From assembly GCF_007489275.1 (NCBI RefSeq), contig NZ_VLNR01000032.1, forward strand, positions 1 to 64,000: 64,000 nt of DNA, read 5' to 3'. The position numbers were made by a program, and so were the translations under genes. The notes below the pieces were generated by a model. The model was not told the origin of the DNA. It did not search any database and saw nothing but the letters and a program-made list of their open reading frames with translations. Source of the DNA: Aquimarina algiphila. GTDB lineage: Bacteria; Bacteroidota; Bacteroidia; Flavobacteriales; Flavobacteriaceae. Within the stretch, counting starts at the first letter, position 1; each line of letters opens with the position of its first letter. This document shows, in pieces, positions 38,157 through 47,830 of this stretch.

Positions 38157-39482
38157 TTATCCAGCCATATCACTTCTATCATATATCAATCTATCTCCTT
38201 CTAAGGTAAAATATAAAAATATATTATACTCTCCGCAAGCCTCTTCCTCTTCTGCATCTCTACCCGTATTTATCCCATAACTAATAGATAACTTATTTTC
38301 ATTCAAATATATTGAATATATATAATCACAATTATCTCCGGGAATTTCAACCGTTTTATCTACTGTATAACTATTTTTTAATGCGTTTAAATCCAAATGC
38401 TGAAATAGTTGATAAAGACTTGGGTGACTTTTTTCTGATAGTATGGTTGATTTTTCAATAAAGACTTGTCGCGTTAAGTACCCATTTTGAGCTTCTATGA
38501 GCTTATTTAACTCTTCATCTCTTTTTACAAATAGATAATCTTTGGTGGGAAAATCAATAAATTTAGACAATTCTACCTTATTTTGATCTGCAAGTGCTTT
38601 TTTCATCTTTTGAAGCTGATTTACAACCAAATAATTTAAATAAAACTTGTTATTATCTGGAGTATATCCATCTATAGCTTCTATTTCATTGCTATATTTT
38701 GTTTGACTTCCTCCCCCCATATGGGTAGCTCCCAATGCCATTTCCTTTTTCCAACCTCCAGGAAAATAAGCATGTCCTTTCTCTGTCATCATCTGCATCT
38801 TTTGTTTTACTACATGCTGTATTTTGACAGGCAACATATAAAACTCTTTATCCACAGTAGTATATCGTTCATCATCCATTTCACTATTCTGATGTCGTAT
38901 TCCTATCTTTTTCCCTTTATAATAAATTAAAACCTTAACCCTTCCATCATTATACATGTCTTGACCTGATGAACCATAAATAACTAAAGGATCTATCAAC
39001 CCATCTTTATCCAAATCTGAAAACTCAGAATATTTTGTCCAAAACCAAATTGATTCTTCACCTTCCTTTTTAAAATCATTTGTAGTATAATTAATTTTAA
39101 ATTGTTTATCTCTATATATTAAATTAAATGCTCTAATACTATCATACAGCGATTCTTCCTTTTCATTGGTTTTTAAAAAGTGTTCTGTAAAAACTGCATA
39201 ATGTTCACCTTCGTGGTCGTTATAAACATATGCTTTCCAAATCCCATAATTTATCCCTAACTGATCTTTTATCTTCTTTGTAAAAAGGGATTGAATTTCT
39301 TCCTTAGAAAGCTCTTTTGATGGCTCTATAAGAACGACCTGGTCAAGAGTTTCTGTTTTCATTACCGTTATCGAGTCTATTTTGGAATCTTTATGACTCG
39401 TCTCAGTTTGTGACTTACTACTTTGCTCTTGACAGGATATAAAAATCAGTATAAATAAGCATGTTAGTAATTTCTTTATCAT
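38157..39482 (-). CDS. Hypothetical lipoprotein, 441 residues
   Basis: A lipoprotein (LLTCLFILIFISC, Cys17). After a Ser/Thr/Lys linker, residues 60-260 include SEFSDLDKDGLIDPLVIYGS, a calcium-like DxDxDG loop, and VLIYYKGKKIGIRHQNSEMD. A second part (280-441) is charged and ends in a beta section with CDYIYSIYLNENKLS. It resembles proteins from Riemerella annotated as M949_RS01915-family surface polysaccharide proteins, from memory and unproven. Probably cotranscribed with the YARHG gene (25-base gap). Confidence 0.65.
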   Translation of the reverse strand: MIKKLLTCLFILIFISCQEQSSKSQTETSHKDSKIDSITVMKTETLDQVVLIEPSKELSKEEIQSLFTKKIKDQLGINYGIWKAYVYNDHEGEHYAVFTEHFLKTNEKEESLYDSIRAFNLIYRDKQFKINYTTNDFKKEGEESIWFWTKYSEFSDLDKDGLIDPLVIYGSSGQDMYNDGRVKVLIYYKGKKIGIRHQNSEMDDERYTTVDKEFYMLPVKIQHVVKQKMQMMTEKGHAYFPGGWKKEMALGATHMGGGSQTKYSNEIEAIDGYTPDNNKFYLNYLVVNQLQKMKKALADQNKVELSKFIDFPTKDYLFVKRDEELNKLIEAQNGYLTRQVFIEKSTILSEKSHPSLYQLFQHLDLNALKNSYTVDKTVEIPGDNCDYIYSIYLNENKLSISYGINTGRDAEEEEACGEYNIFLYFTLEGDRLIYDRSDMAG

Positions 39483-39683
39483 ACAGAATCATCTTAAATT
39501 ATTTGTCTCTTTATATCGGTTCTAATGGTTTAAAACACACATTCTACAAAAAAAGGTTTGAACGGTAATTTTAAAACACTAAAATACTTTTAATTTTAAT
39601 GATATCTATCAGCGATAAAAACTTGCTTGATTTTAATGAATATTTGATAATCATTTATCATTATTCGCAGTAAATAGCAAACA

Positions 39684-40313
39684 TTAAACTTTATATTTTA
39701 ATGGCAAGTACACTACTTTTTTAGTTTCGAAAAACTCAGAATCAAAATAATCAGAAAGTTTATATTCTATTGCTTTTGGGAATAACGATAATTCTTCGGT
39801 TAAATCACCCCCTTTAAGATACAAAATACCATTTTGAAATTCGTGTTTATCCTTTTTCAAAGTGTTCTTGCGAATCCATTTTACAAAATCGGGCATATTG
39901 GTAACTGCGCGACTCACTATAAAGTCGAAACGATCATCAAAAGTTCCCGCCCTACGTTGCTCTGCTTTTACATTTGATAAACTCAGTGCTTTAGCTACTT
40001 CATTAACAACACGTATCTTTTTGGCGATTACATCAATTAAATAAAACTGAGTTTCTGGAAATAAAATTGCCAATGGTATCCCTGGAAAACCTCCTCCTGT
40101 ACCAACATCTAATACCTTCGCTCCGGGAACAAACTTCATAACCCTGGCTATCCCAAGAGAATGCAATACATGCCGTTCATAAAGTGATTCAATATCTTTA
40201 CGCGAAATCACATTAATTTTGGCATTCCACTCTGCATATAATTCTCCCAGTTTTGAGAATTGAACTTTTTGTTCTTCTGTAAGGTTCGGGAAGTATTTTA
40301 GTATAATATCCAT
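39684..40313 (-). CDS. rsmG: 16S rRNA (guanine527-N7)-methyltransferase
   Basis: A 209-residue enzyme that methylates G527 of 16S rRNA. ATG 40313 (MDIILKYFPNLTEEQ) is preferred over a TTG one codon upstream. The SAM site is VLDVGTGGGFPGIPLAI, and ISRKDIESLYERHVLHSLGI and SRAVTNMPDFVKWI are typical family blocks. Length is normal. Confidence 0.95.
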   Translation of the reverse strand: MDIILKYFPNLTEEQKVQFSKLGELYAEWNAKINVISRKDIESLYERHVLHSLGIARVMKFVPGAKVLDVGTGGGFPGIPLAILFPETQFYLIDVIAKKIRVVNEVAKALSLSNVKAEQRRAGTFDDRFDFIVSRAVTNMPDFVKWIRKNTLKKDKHEFQNGILYLKGGDLTEELSLFPKAIEYKLSDYFDSEFFETKKVVYLPLKYKV

Positions 40314-40332
40314 CAATAATTAAATTAAAGCA

Positions 40333-40340
40333 CAAAAATA
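40333..40340 (-). promoter_or_regulatory. Promoter -7 element for rsmG
   Basis: Minus-strand TATTTTTG, 19 bases before the rsmG start, giving a very short leader. Confidence 0.4.
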
Positions 40341-40449
40341 CATGTTAAGATCATATATTTTACTTCTTTTTAGGAACTTAAAAAAATTTAAATACCTAAC
40401 TTTACCCAATATAATTATAATCAATAACGTTTGGTTATAAACCTCAATA

Positions 40450-41556
40450 ATGATGACTACACCTAACATACGTTTTAGCAGAGTAGATTCTGCAAAATTC
40501 TTTAGAACACTTAACAAACGTGTTAACTTGTATTTCAAGGAAAACAACATCAAACGGACAGGGAACTGGAAGTTACACCTGAAAGCAATTGTTATGTTCT
40601 CTATGTTTTTAACTCCATATTTTCTAATGCTTACGCTTGACATTTCACAATGGTGGATGCTATTGCTAACTATAATAATGGGAGTAGGAATGGCTGGTGT
40701 AGGTATGAATGTAATGCACGATGGTAATCATGATTCATATTCTTCAAAAAAATGGATCAATAAGTTAATGGGAAGTAGTTTATACATTCTAGCTGGCAAT
40801 GTTTATAATTGGCAAGTACAGCATAATGTTCTTCACCATACCTATACAAATATTCATGGACATGATGAGGATATGGATGCAGGAAGAGTTATTCGTTTTA
40901 CTAAGCATGCAAAATGGAGACGTTTTCATAAGTTTCAGCACTATTATTCCATATTTTTATATGGATTGCTAACTTTTAATTGGGCACTTACAACAGATTT
41001 TAAACAAACCAAAAATTATTTGGCCCGTAAGCTTTCATATGGCAAATTACCAAGTCCATTAAAACAATGGAGTACAATTGTTGTTACCAAAATTATTTAT
41101 ATATCTATCTGGATTGTAATCCCTATGATTTTTATGTCCATAGCCTGGTGGAAAATCTTAATAGGATTTTTTGTAATGCATTATGTTGCAGGATTAATAC
41201 TAAGTGTTGTATTTCAACTTGCTCATATGGTAGAAGAGGCGCAAATGCCAATACCAGATAAAACAGGTACTATGAAAAACACATGGGCTATCCATCAGTT
41301 ATTTACAACAGTTAATTTTTCAACAAAAAATAGATTAGTCAATTGGTTTACTGGCGGTTTGAACCATCAGGTGGAACACCACATTTTTCCACATATAAGC
41401 CACGTTCATTATACCAAAATTTCTAAAATCGTAAAACAAACGGCATTAGAATTTAATTTACCATATAATGAATACAAGAGTACTCGCAAGGCTATCATTG
41501 CACATTTCAAACACCTTAAGGAAATGGGGATGAAGCCTGCGACAATACAATCATAA
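40450..41556 (+). CDS. Membrane fatty acid desaturase (acyl-lipid/acyl-CoA type)
   Basis: A 368-residue di-iron membrane enzyme. The three histidine boxes are HDGNHD (90-95), HNVLHH (125-130) and QVEHH (307-311), the Q-type third box of linoleoyl-CoA/front-end-type desaturases. Hydrophobic stretches at 46-90 and 215-258 supply membrane helices. No cytochrome b5 domain. Introduces a double bond into membrane lipid acyl chains. The aminotransferase gene follows 19 bases later. Confidence 0.92.
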   Translation: MMTTPNIRFSRVDSAKFFRTLNKRVNLYFKENNIKRTGNWKLHLKAIVMFSMFLTPYFLMLTLDISQWWMLLLTIIMGVGMAGVGMNVMHDGNHDSYSSKKWINKLMGSSLYILAGNVYNWQVQHNVLHHTYTNIHGHDEDMDAGRVIRFTKHAKWRRFHKFQHYYSIFLYGLLTFNWALTTDFKQTKNYLARKLSYGKLPSPLKQWSTIVVTKIIYISIWIVIPMIFMSIAWWKILIGFFVMHYVAGLILSVVFQLAHMVEEAQMPIPDKTGTMKNTWAIHQLFTTVNFSTKNRLVNWFTGGLNHQVEHHIFPHISHVHYTKISKIVKQTALEFNLPYNEYKSTRKAIIAHFKHLKEMGMKPATIQS

Positions 41557-41575
41557 CTTTTATTTACCAATTAAA

Positions 41576-42784
41576 ATGAGCACACAAGTATCGGAAATGA
41601 GTATTCAGTTATCAGACAAAATTAACGCGCTTAAAGCATCCGCAACACTTGCCATGGCTGCGAAAGCAAGAGAATTAAGAGCAGAAGGAAAAGACATTAT
41701 TGGCCTTAGCCTGGGTGAGCCGGATTTTAACACTCCAGACTTCATCAAAGATGCAGCTATTCAAGCTGTAAATGATAATTACAATTCATACACTCCTGTT
41801 GATGGATATGTAGAATTAAAAGACGCGATTATAACAAAATTTAAGCGTGATAACAGCCTCACTTATGATCGCTCACAAATTGTTGTATCTACAGGAGCTA
41901 AACAAGCACTTTATAACGTTGCTCAAGTATGCCTAAACCCAGGAGATGAGGTAATTCTTCCTTGCCCATATTGGGTAAGCTATAGCGATATCGTAAAACT
42001 ATCAGGAGGAGTACCTGTTGAAGTAAAGACTGCAATTGATACTGATTTTAAAATAACTGCAGAGCAGCTAGAAAAAGCGATCACACCAAAAACTAAAATG
42101 TTATGGTATAGTTCTCCTTGTAACCCTAGCGGATCTATTTATAGTAAAGAAGAGTTAAGAGCAATAGCAGATGTATTACAGAAACATCCTAATATCATTG
42201 TGGTAAGTGATGAAATCTATGAACATATTAATTACGTTGGAGGCCATGCATCAATGGCTCAATTTGAAGATATGTTTAACCGTACAGTAACTGTTAATGG
42301 TGTTGCAAAAGCATTTGCAATGACTGGATGGAGAATTGGATATATTGGAGCTCCCGCTACAATTGCCAGAGCATGTAATAAAATGCAAGGCCAAGTAACT
42401 AGTGGAGCCAATTGTATCGCCCAACGTGCGGTAATTACAGCACTAGAAGCTCCAGTTAGCAAAATCCAGTACATGGTTGATGAATTCAAAGAACGCAGAA
42501 AATTAATCCTTAATCTGCTATCCGAAATTCCTGGATTTGAATGCAATGAACCTGAGGGAGCATTTTATGTTTTTCCTGATATTTCATATTACTTTGGAAA
42601 AACAATTAAAGGGCATACCATAGAAAACGCAACAGATTTTTCTATGTTTTTATTAGAAGAGTCAAATGTAGCAACAGTTACAGGTGTAGCTTTTGGCAAT
42701 GGCAACTGCATTAGAATATCATATGCTGCAAGTAAAGAACAAATTATAGAAGCAATCAAAAGAATTAAAGAAGCTGTTAGCTAA
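41576..42784 (+). CDS. Class I pyridoxal-phosphate aminotransferase (aspartate aminotransferase type)
   Basis: A 402-residue fold-type I enzyme. The PLP lysine is Lys245 in NGVAKAFAMTGWRIGY; Asn183 (SPCNPSG), Asp212 and Tyr215 (SDEIYEH) complete the cofactor site. SLGEPDFNTPDFI near the start is typical of the Ib aspartate aminotransferase group. A second ATG at codon 8 is possible. Substrate preference cannot be told from sequence alone. A hairpin terminator follows. Confidence 0.92.
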   Translation: MSTQVSEMSIQLSDKINALKASATLAMAAKARELRAEGKDIIGLSLGEPDFNTPDFIKDAAIQAVNDNYNSYTPVDGYVELKDAIITKFKRDNSLTYDRSQIVVSTGAKQALYNVAQVCLNPGDEVILPCPYWVSYSDIVKLSGGVPVEVKTAIDTDFKITAEQLEKAITPKTKMLWYSSPCNPSGSIYSKEELRAIADVLQKHPNIIVVSDEIYEHINYVGGHASMAQFEDMFNRTVTVNGVAKAFAMTGWRIGYIGAPATIARACNKMQGQVTSGANCIAQRAVITALEAPVSKIQYMVDEFKERRKLILNLLSEIPGFECNEPEGAFYVFPDISYYFGKTIKGHTIENATDFSMFLLEESNVATVTGVAFGNGNCIRISYAASKEQIIEAIKRIKEAVS

Positions 42785-42814
42785 TTACTTTATTGCTTTA
42801 TTTTTAAAAAATAT

Positions 42815-42849
42815 CCGGTTATCTCCACCATAAGATAATCGGTTTTTTT
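42815..42849 (+). terminator. Terminator after the aminotransferase gene
   Basis: CCGGTTATCT (42815-42824) pairs with 42833-42842 (one G-T pair), loop of 8, then seven T. Confidence 0.85.
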
Positions 42850-43020
42850 AATCTGCTTGTTTTTTTGGAAAACACTAACAAATTTTAACCTTATTTTATC
42901 ATTATTAATTCATCCTCTTATATACTAAACAAACAAAATTAAAGTTATACTCTTTTATTACTTAAATAAGCTGTATTAACCTAAAACAGTGATTATAAAA
43001 CCAACTTAAACCAAATCGTC

Positions 43021-43308
43021 ATGGACACCATGGAAAAAGAACGTATCGTCAAAAAAAATATACTTGAACTTTACCGAGAAAACTTCAATGTATACCAAAC
43101 AGATGATGAGATCTTAAATATTAACCCTAAAAAGGAATCTGGATCTAATTACCTTAGATATTATGAATCCATATTAGATATTTTCTTCATAGAAGAAGAA
43201 CATCTTGATAGTATTACAGGAAAGGTAAAAGACACTATTAAGAAAGTGGCGGAGCTATGGACTACATTACCAAACTCATCTGCAACCTGGAATTGGCAAA
43301 TGCAATAA
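43021..43308 (+). CDS. Hypothetical small protein, 95 residues
   Basis: A soluble, charged protein (MDTMEKERIVKKNILELYRE at the start, ending TLPNSSATWNWQMQ). Predicted mainly helical; no signal peptide and no motif I recognise. It has a 172-base spacer upstream after the previous terminator and converges on trkH with 21 bases between stops. Codon use looks like that of the neighbouring genes. Confidence 0.6.
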   Translation: MDTMEKERIVKKNILELYRENFNVYQTDDEILNINPKKESGSNYLRYYESILDIFFIEEEHLDSITGKVKDTIKKVAELWTTLPNSSATWNWQMQ

Positions 43309-43329
43309 TTGCGAAATCTTTTTCGACCT

Positions 43330-44826
43330 TTATCTGTTTCTCCAGAAGAACGGAGTAAGAAGTATCAGCACTGTAAAGAGCTCTAGCCTTCCTATTAGCA
43401 TAAGGAAACAACACCACCATTTCCCAATATCAGGAAGCACGTCAAAGTTATTTACTGGACTAAGTTTACCAAAAGCAGGACCAACATTCCCCAAAGAGGA
43501 TGCGGCTCCTCCTATTGCTGTTTCAAAATCTAACCCTAAAGCTCCAAGCACCACTGAGCCAATAATAAATGCCAGCATATATAGAATAAAAAATGCTATT
43601 ATATTAAATACAATTTCTTTAGAAACTGCTTTTGTATTATATCGAACTGGTAAAATCGCTCTTGGATGCAGAGTACGTTTAAATTCTAAAATTCCATTTT
43701 TAATGGTTATTAAATGTCTCATTACTTTTATACCTCCTGAAGTAGAACCTGCAGACCCTCCTAAAAACATAATCCCAAAGAAAAGAATAGTCAAAAACGG
43801 AGTCCACATTGTAAAATCTGCACTAACAAATCCTGTTGTGGTAATTACAGCTACTACTTGAAACAAAGCATGACGAAAAGCACTTTCTGTTTCTCCCCAT
43901 ACCATTGGATGATCAATCGATGAAATAGATGGATCAGATTTAAAGTAAATCACAACCGTAGCAATTAGGGTAAATACAACGGTAAATAAAGTATAAAACT
44001 TGAATTCTTCATCTTTTATAATTTTTTGAATCTTACCTTTAAACCCAAAATAACTAAGGACAAAATTCATTCCAGCCAGGAACATAAATAATATAATAAT
44101 ATACTGTATAATCGGTTTATCATTCCAATATGCTACACTAGCATTTTTAGTAGAAAACCCCCCAGTAGACAATGTACTTAACGCATGATTTATAGCATCA
44201 AAAAAGTTCATTCCTGCAAGTTTCAAAAGAATGGTTTCAGCAACTGTATATCCAAAATAAATCAACCATAATCGTTTTGCAGTATCTGTAATTCTTGGAT
44301 GTAATTTGTCTGCACTAGGACCTGGAGCTTCGGCAGCAAAAAGTTGCATCCCCCCTATTCCTAACAACGGTAAAATTGCGATTGCTAACACAATAATTCC
44401 CATTCCACCAATCCAATGTGTTAAACTACGCCAAAACAACACTCCTTTCGGAACAATTTCTATTTCATTGAGAATAGAAGCTCCTGTAGTAGTATATCCA
44501 GACATGGTCTCAAAAAAGGCATTCGTAAATCCAGGAATAGCACCAGAAAACAAATATGGGAGGGTTCCGCTGAGCGACATAAAAATCCACCCAAATGTTA
44601 CTACGATATATCCTTCTCGTTTATTAATTTCTTTTTGATGTTCTCTTGTTAAAAACATCAACACTATACCAATAAACATCGTAGCAAAAGACGCCATCAT
44701 GATCTCTATGGTAACACCATCTTTATAAATAAAACTAATGATCGCAGCAATTAACATGAAACAACCATTACAGAGTAGTAATAACCCCATAATGTGCGAG
44801 ATGATTTTATAGTTTAATCTAGACAT
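43330..44826 (-). CDS. trkH: Trk-type potassium uptake membrane subunit
   Basis: A 498-residue potassium channel subunit with the four selectivity-filter loops TTGASIL, STGGFST, TTTGFVS and SLGNVGPAFG, one in each MPM repeat. The segment IGGMGIIVLAIAILP is characteristic. It starts one base after trkA stops, so the two form an operon producing a complete Trk system. Confidence 0.95.
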   Translation of the reverse strand: MSRLNYKIISHIMGLLLLCNGCFMLIAAIISFIYKDGVTIEIMMASFATMFIGIVLMFLTREHQKEINKREGYIVVTFGWIFMSLSGTLPYLFSGAIPGFTNAFFETMSGYTTTGASILNEIEIVPKGVLFWRSLTHWIGGMGIIVLAIAILPLLGIGGMQLFAAEAPGPSADKLHPRITDTAKRLWLIYFGYTVAETILLKLAGMNFFDAINHALSTLSTGGFSTKNASVAYWNDKPIIQYIIILFMFLAGMNFVLSYFGFKGKIQKIIKDEEFKFYTLFTVVFTLIATVVIYFKSDPSISSIDHPMVWGETESAFRHALFQVVAVITTTGFVSADFTMWTPFLTILFFGIMFLGGSAGSTSGGIKVMRHLITIKNGILEFKRTLHPRAILPVRYNTKAVSKEIVFNIIAFFILYMLAFIIGSVVLGALGLDFETAIGGAASSLGNVGPAFGKLSPVNNFDVLPDIGKWWCCFLMLIGRLELFTVLILLTPFFWRNR

Positions 44827-44827
44827 C

Positions 44828-46177
44828 TTACAAGAACAACTTTTCTATCTTCTTAATGGATTTAGGAAGACAGCATACCACGACTCTATCTCCTGCCTGA
44901 ATATAAAAATCACCCAATGGGATCATTCCAATTCCGTCTCGTATCACTCCTGCAATTATTGCTGACCTTGGAAAATCTAAATCTTTTATCAGGTTCTCAC
45001 TTACTTCTGAAGTTGGCTTAACAATAAACTCAAGTAATTCGGCATTCATATTATTAAGTTTGGTCATAGCAACAACCTCTCCTTTTCTAATAAACCTAAA
45101 AATATTGTTAGCAGCTAATAGCTTTTTATTTATTAGAGTATCAATACCTATAGAATGTGACAATTGGAAATAATCCATATTTTCGACCAATGCAATAGTC
45201 TTTCTTACTCCTTTAGATTTTGCCACAAGACATGACATAATATTAGTCTCAGAATTCCCTGTAACGGCTATAAAGGCATCCATACGATCAATACCTTCTT
45301 CTTGCAATAACTCAACATTTCTCCCATCACCATTAATTATCAAAGCATTCGGCAAATCATCAGCAAGATCAAAAGACTTATCCTTATCTTTCTCAATAAG
45401 TTTTACTCTAAACTTATGATCGCAGAGGTCACAAGAAGTTTTAAATCCTATCTTACTTCCTCCAAGAATCATAACATTCTTGATTTGTTCTTTTACTTTT
45501 CCTGTCAATTTATAGAGTTCTTCTACCCCACCTTGAGAAGTTACAAAATACACCTGATCTCCTTCTTTAAAAGTTGTATCTCCTCTTGGTATTAAGGTGT
45601 ATTGAGTACCTGACCGCTGAATAGCAATTGGCATAAAATGTAATTCTGGAAAGACATCTGCGGCTTCTCTAACCGATTTCCCAACAAATAAAGCTTCTTT
45701 AGACAGTGTCGTTCCCACCATAGTTAACGCTCCATCTTCAAACTCATAACTACCATGAAATGCAGATTGATTAAGAAGGAGTTCAATTTCACTGGCCGCA
45801 AGAGCTTCTGGAGAAATCAATTCATCTATTCCAAATTTTGTAAACCCGACCTCTTCTTTATTTTCTATAAATTCTGCATTCGAAATTCTAGCAATAGTAC
45901 GTTTAGCTCCTAATTGCTTTGCTAATACACATATTGTGATATTTGTTGTTTCACTAGAGGTGACACTGATCACCATATCCACATTCTCTACTCTTGCTTC
46001 TTTTAATATAGCAATTGATGTAGAATCCCCTTTAATAACTCTAATATCTAGGTGAGTATCTGCATAGTTAAGACATTCCTTATCTGTATCTATAAGCGTA
46101 ATGTCCTGAGACTCAAAAGAGAGTAATTTAGCCAAATGAAACCCCACCTCACCAGCTCCGGCAATAATGATTTTCAT
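44828..46177 (-). CDS. trkA: Trk system regulatory subunit
   Basis: A 449-residue cytoplasmic protein made of two RCK units. First NAD-binding motif: IIIAGAGEVGFHLAKLL; second: VMILGGSKIGFKTSCDL; each is followed by a TrkA-C domain (ends around 225 and 449). It gates TrkH in response to nucleotides. First gene of the trkAH pair. Confidence 0.95.
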   Translation of the reverse strand: MKIIIAGAGEVGFHLAKLLSFESQDITLIDTDKECLNYADTHLDIRVIKGDSTSIAILKEARVENVDMVISVTSSETTNITICVLAKQLGAKRTIARISNAEFIENKEEVGFTKFGIDELISPEALAASEIELLLNQSAFHGSYEFEDGALTMVGTTLSKEALFVGKSVREAADVFPELHFMPIAIQRSGTQYTLIPRGDTTFKEGDQVYFVTSQGGVEELYKLTGKVKEQIKNVMILGGSKIGFKTSCDLCDHKFRVKLIEKDKDKSFDLADDLPNALIINGDGRNVELLQEEGIDRMDAFIAVTGNSETNIMSCLVAKSKGVRKTIALVENMDYFQLSHSIGIDTLINKKLLAANNIFRFIRKGEVVAMTKLNNMNAELLEFIVKPTSEVSENLIKDLDFPRSAIIAGVIRDGIGMIPLGDFYIQAGDRVVVCCLPKSIKKIEKLFL

Positions 46178-46363
46178 TGGTTTTGTTTATTGTTTTCCAT
46201 CTAAAGATAAAATCAATCTAAGATTTATTTTTTACTAAAAATATAACAAGTAAAGAATCTTAGAATATAAAAGCGTACAAAGATAATGTAAATTGAGTAA
46301 CTGATAAAATTTGATTATCACCAACTTAATTAAAATCTATTCTGACGATCAATATCAAAAATG

Positions 46364-46371
46364 TATATTTG
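46364..46371 (+). promoter_or_regulatory. Promoter -7 element for ubiE/menG
   Basis: TATATTTG, 15 bases before the start codon, which implies a very short leader. Confidence 0.4.
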
Positions 46372-46386
46372 CCTAAATTTTTTTGA

Positions 46387-47115
46387 ATGTCTGAAAAAAT
46401 AACACCATATAAAGATAAATCGAGATCTAAGAAAGAGCAGGTCGCCGAGATGTTTGATACGATTTCCAAAAACTATGATGGGCTAAATCGTGTTATTTCT
46501 TTCGGTATAGATGTAAAATGGCGTAAAAGGGTTGTTCGTCTCGTAAGTAAAACCAATCCTGAAAGAATTTTGGATGTAGCTACAGGAACAGGTGATTTAG
46601 CTATTAATTTATCTAAAACAGGGGCGTCAGAAATAATAGGCCTTGATATTTCTGCAGGAATGCTAGATGTAGGAAAACATAAAATTACGGCTAAAAAATT
46701 AGATAATGTAATTCATATGGTACAAGGAGACAGCGAAAGTTTACCTTATGAAGAAAATTATTTTGATGCAATTACTGTAGCTTTTGGGGTAAGAAATTTT
46801 GAAAATTTAGAGAAAGGACTTTCTGAAATTTTCAGAGTCCTTAAACCCGGTGGAATATTTGTAATTCTAGAAACTTCTATTCCAACCAAAACGCCCTATA
46901 AACAGGGATATAAGTTTTATTCGAGTACCATTTTACCTCTTGTAGGAAAGTTGTTTTCCAAAGACAAATCGGCATACTCCTATCTACGTGAAAGTGCAGC
47001 TGCTTTTCCTTATGGAGAAGCACTCAACAATATTTTGAGAAAAATTGGGTTTATAGAAGTCAAAGATAACCCACAAACTTTTGGTGTTGCTACAATTTAT
47101 ACAGCCACAAAATAA
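46387..47115 (+). CDS. ubiE: Demethylmenaquinone/ubiquinone methyltransferase
   Basis: A 242-residue SAM-dependent enzyme. In this lineage, which uses menaquinone, it converts demethylmenaquinone to menaquinone (menG function), the electron acceptor of NQR. Motifs: [55 protein letters not shown] and the C-terminal [17 protein letters not shown]. The porT gene begins 1 base later. Confidence 0.95.
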   Translation: MSEKITPYKDKSRSKKEQVAEMFDTISKNYDGLNRVISFGIDVKWRKRVVRLVSKTNPERILDVATGTGDLAINLSKTGASEIIGLDISAGMLDVGKHKITAKKLDNVIHMVQGDSESLPYEENYFDAITVAFGVRNFENLEKGLSEIFRVLKPGGIFVILETSIPTKTPYKQGYKFYSSTILPLVGKLFSKDKSAYSYLRESAAAFPYGEALNNILRKIGFIEVKDNPQTFGVATIYTATK

Positions 47116-47116
47116 T

Positions 47117-47824
47117 ATGAAAAAACTATTTATCTTAATTGCTGTTTTAGTATGTACTCAAAACTTGAGTGCTCAATTATTTTCTAAAGAAAAAGTTCAA
47201 AATCTTCAGAACTTTGATAAACCTAGGTTTAGTTACGGTTATATTCTTGGATTCAATAGTTATGATTTTAATTTTGATTATACTGCTGATGCTCCAAATA
47301 CAGATATTATCGTGGATAAAACAACAGGTTTTAGTGTTGGGCTTTTAGGGAATATGAGAATTAATGATTATTTTGATCTTAGACTAGAACCAATGGTTAC
47401 TTTCACCACACGTAATCTCACCTTTTCTAGCCCAGAATTCACTACCGATTTTGACGCTAATAGAGAAGTAAAATCGACATATGTTCACATACCTCTATTA
47501 TTAAAGATATCTACTAAACGAATTAACAATATTAAACCTTTCATTGTAGGTGGTATTTCTACCTCTCTCAACCTATCCAGTAATGAAGATAATCCTGATG
47601 ATAATAATGCAGGACAATTTAGAATGAAAACGAATACCAATTATTATGAGATTGGTTTTGGGGTAGATCTTTATTTATTTTATTTTAAATTCACTCCTTC
47701 GATACGTGGAGTGTTTGCCATGTCTGATGAATTGGTAAAAGACAATGACCCTAATAGTCCATATACATCGACTATCGACAAGATGTCAACAAGAGGAATT
47801 TTTATAAATTTCACATTCCAATAG
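47117..47824 (+). CDS. porT: Type IX secretion protein PorT
   Basis: A 235-residue outer-membrane beta-barrel protein. I chose ATG 47117, which gives a standard signal peptide (KKLFILIAVLVCTQNLSAQ), one base after the ubiE stop; the longer frame runs back into ubiE. PorT-like strands are visible: RFSYGYILGFNSYDFNF, FDLRLEPMVTFTTRNL, YVHIPLLLKISTKRINNIKP and GRGIFINFTF-type end (STRGIFINFTFQ). PorT is an essential T9SS assembly factor. The ubiE-porT gene order is widespread in Flavobacteria. Confidence 0.9.
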   Translation: MKKLFILIAVLVCTQNLSAQLFSKEKVQNLQNFDKPRFSYGYILGFNSYDFNFDYTADAPNTDIIVDKTTGFSVGLLGNMRINDYFDLRLEPMVTFTTRNLTFSSPEFTTDFDANREVKSTYVHIPLLLKISTKRINNIKPFIVGGISTSLNLSSNEDNPDDNNAGQFRMKTNTNYYEIGFGVDLYLFYFKFTPSIRGVFAMSDELVKDNDPNSPYTSTIDKMSTRGIFINFTFQ

Positions 47825-47830
47825 TCTAGT

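Noticed and set aside
39640-39665. Short inverted repeat TGATAA/TTATCA downstream of rsmG
   Set aside because: Six base pairs of A/T only, no T run in a useful place; not a credible terminator.
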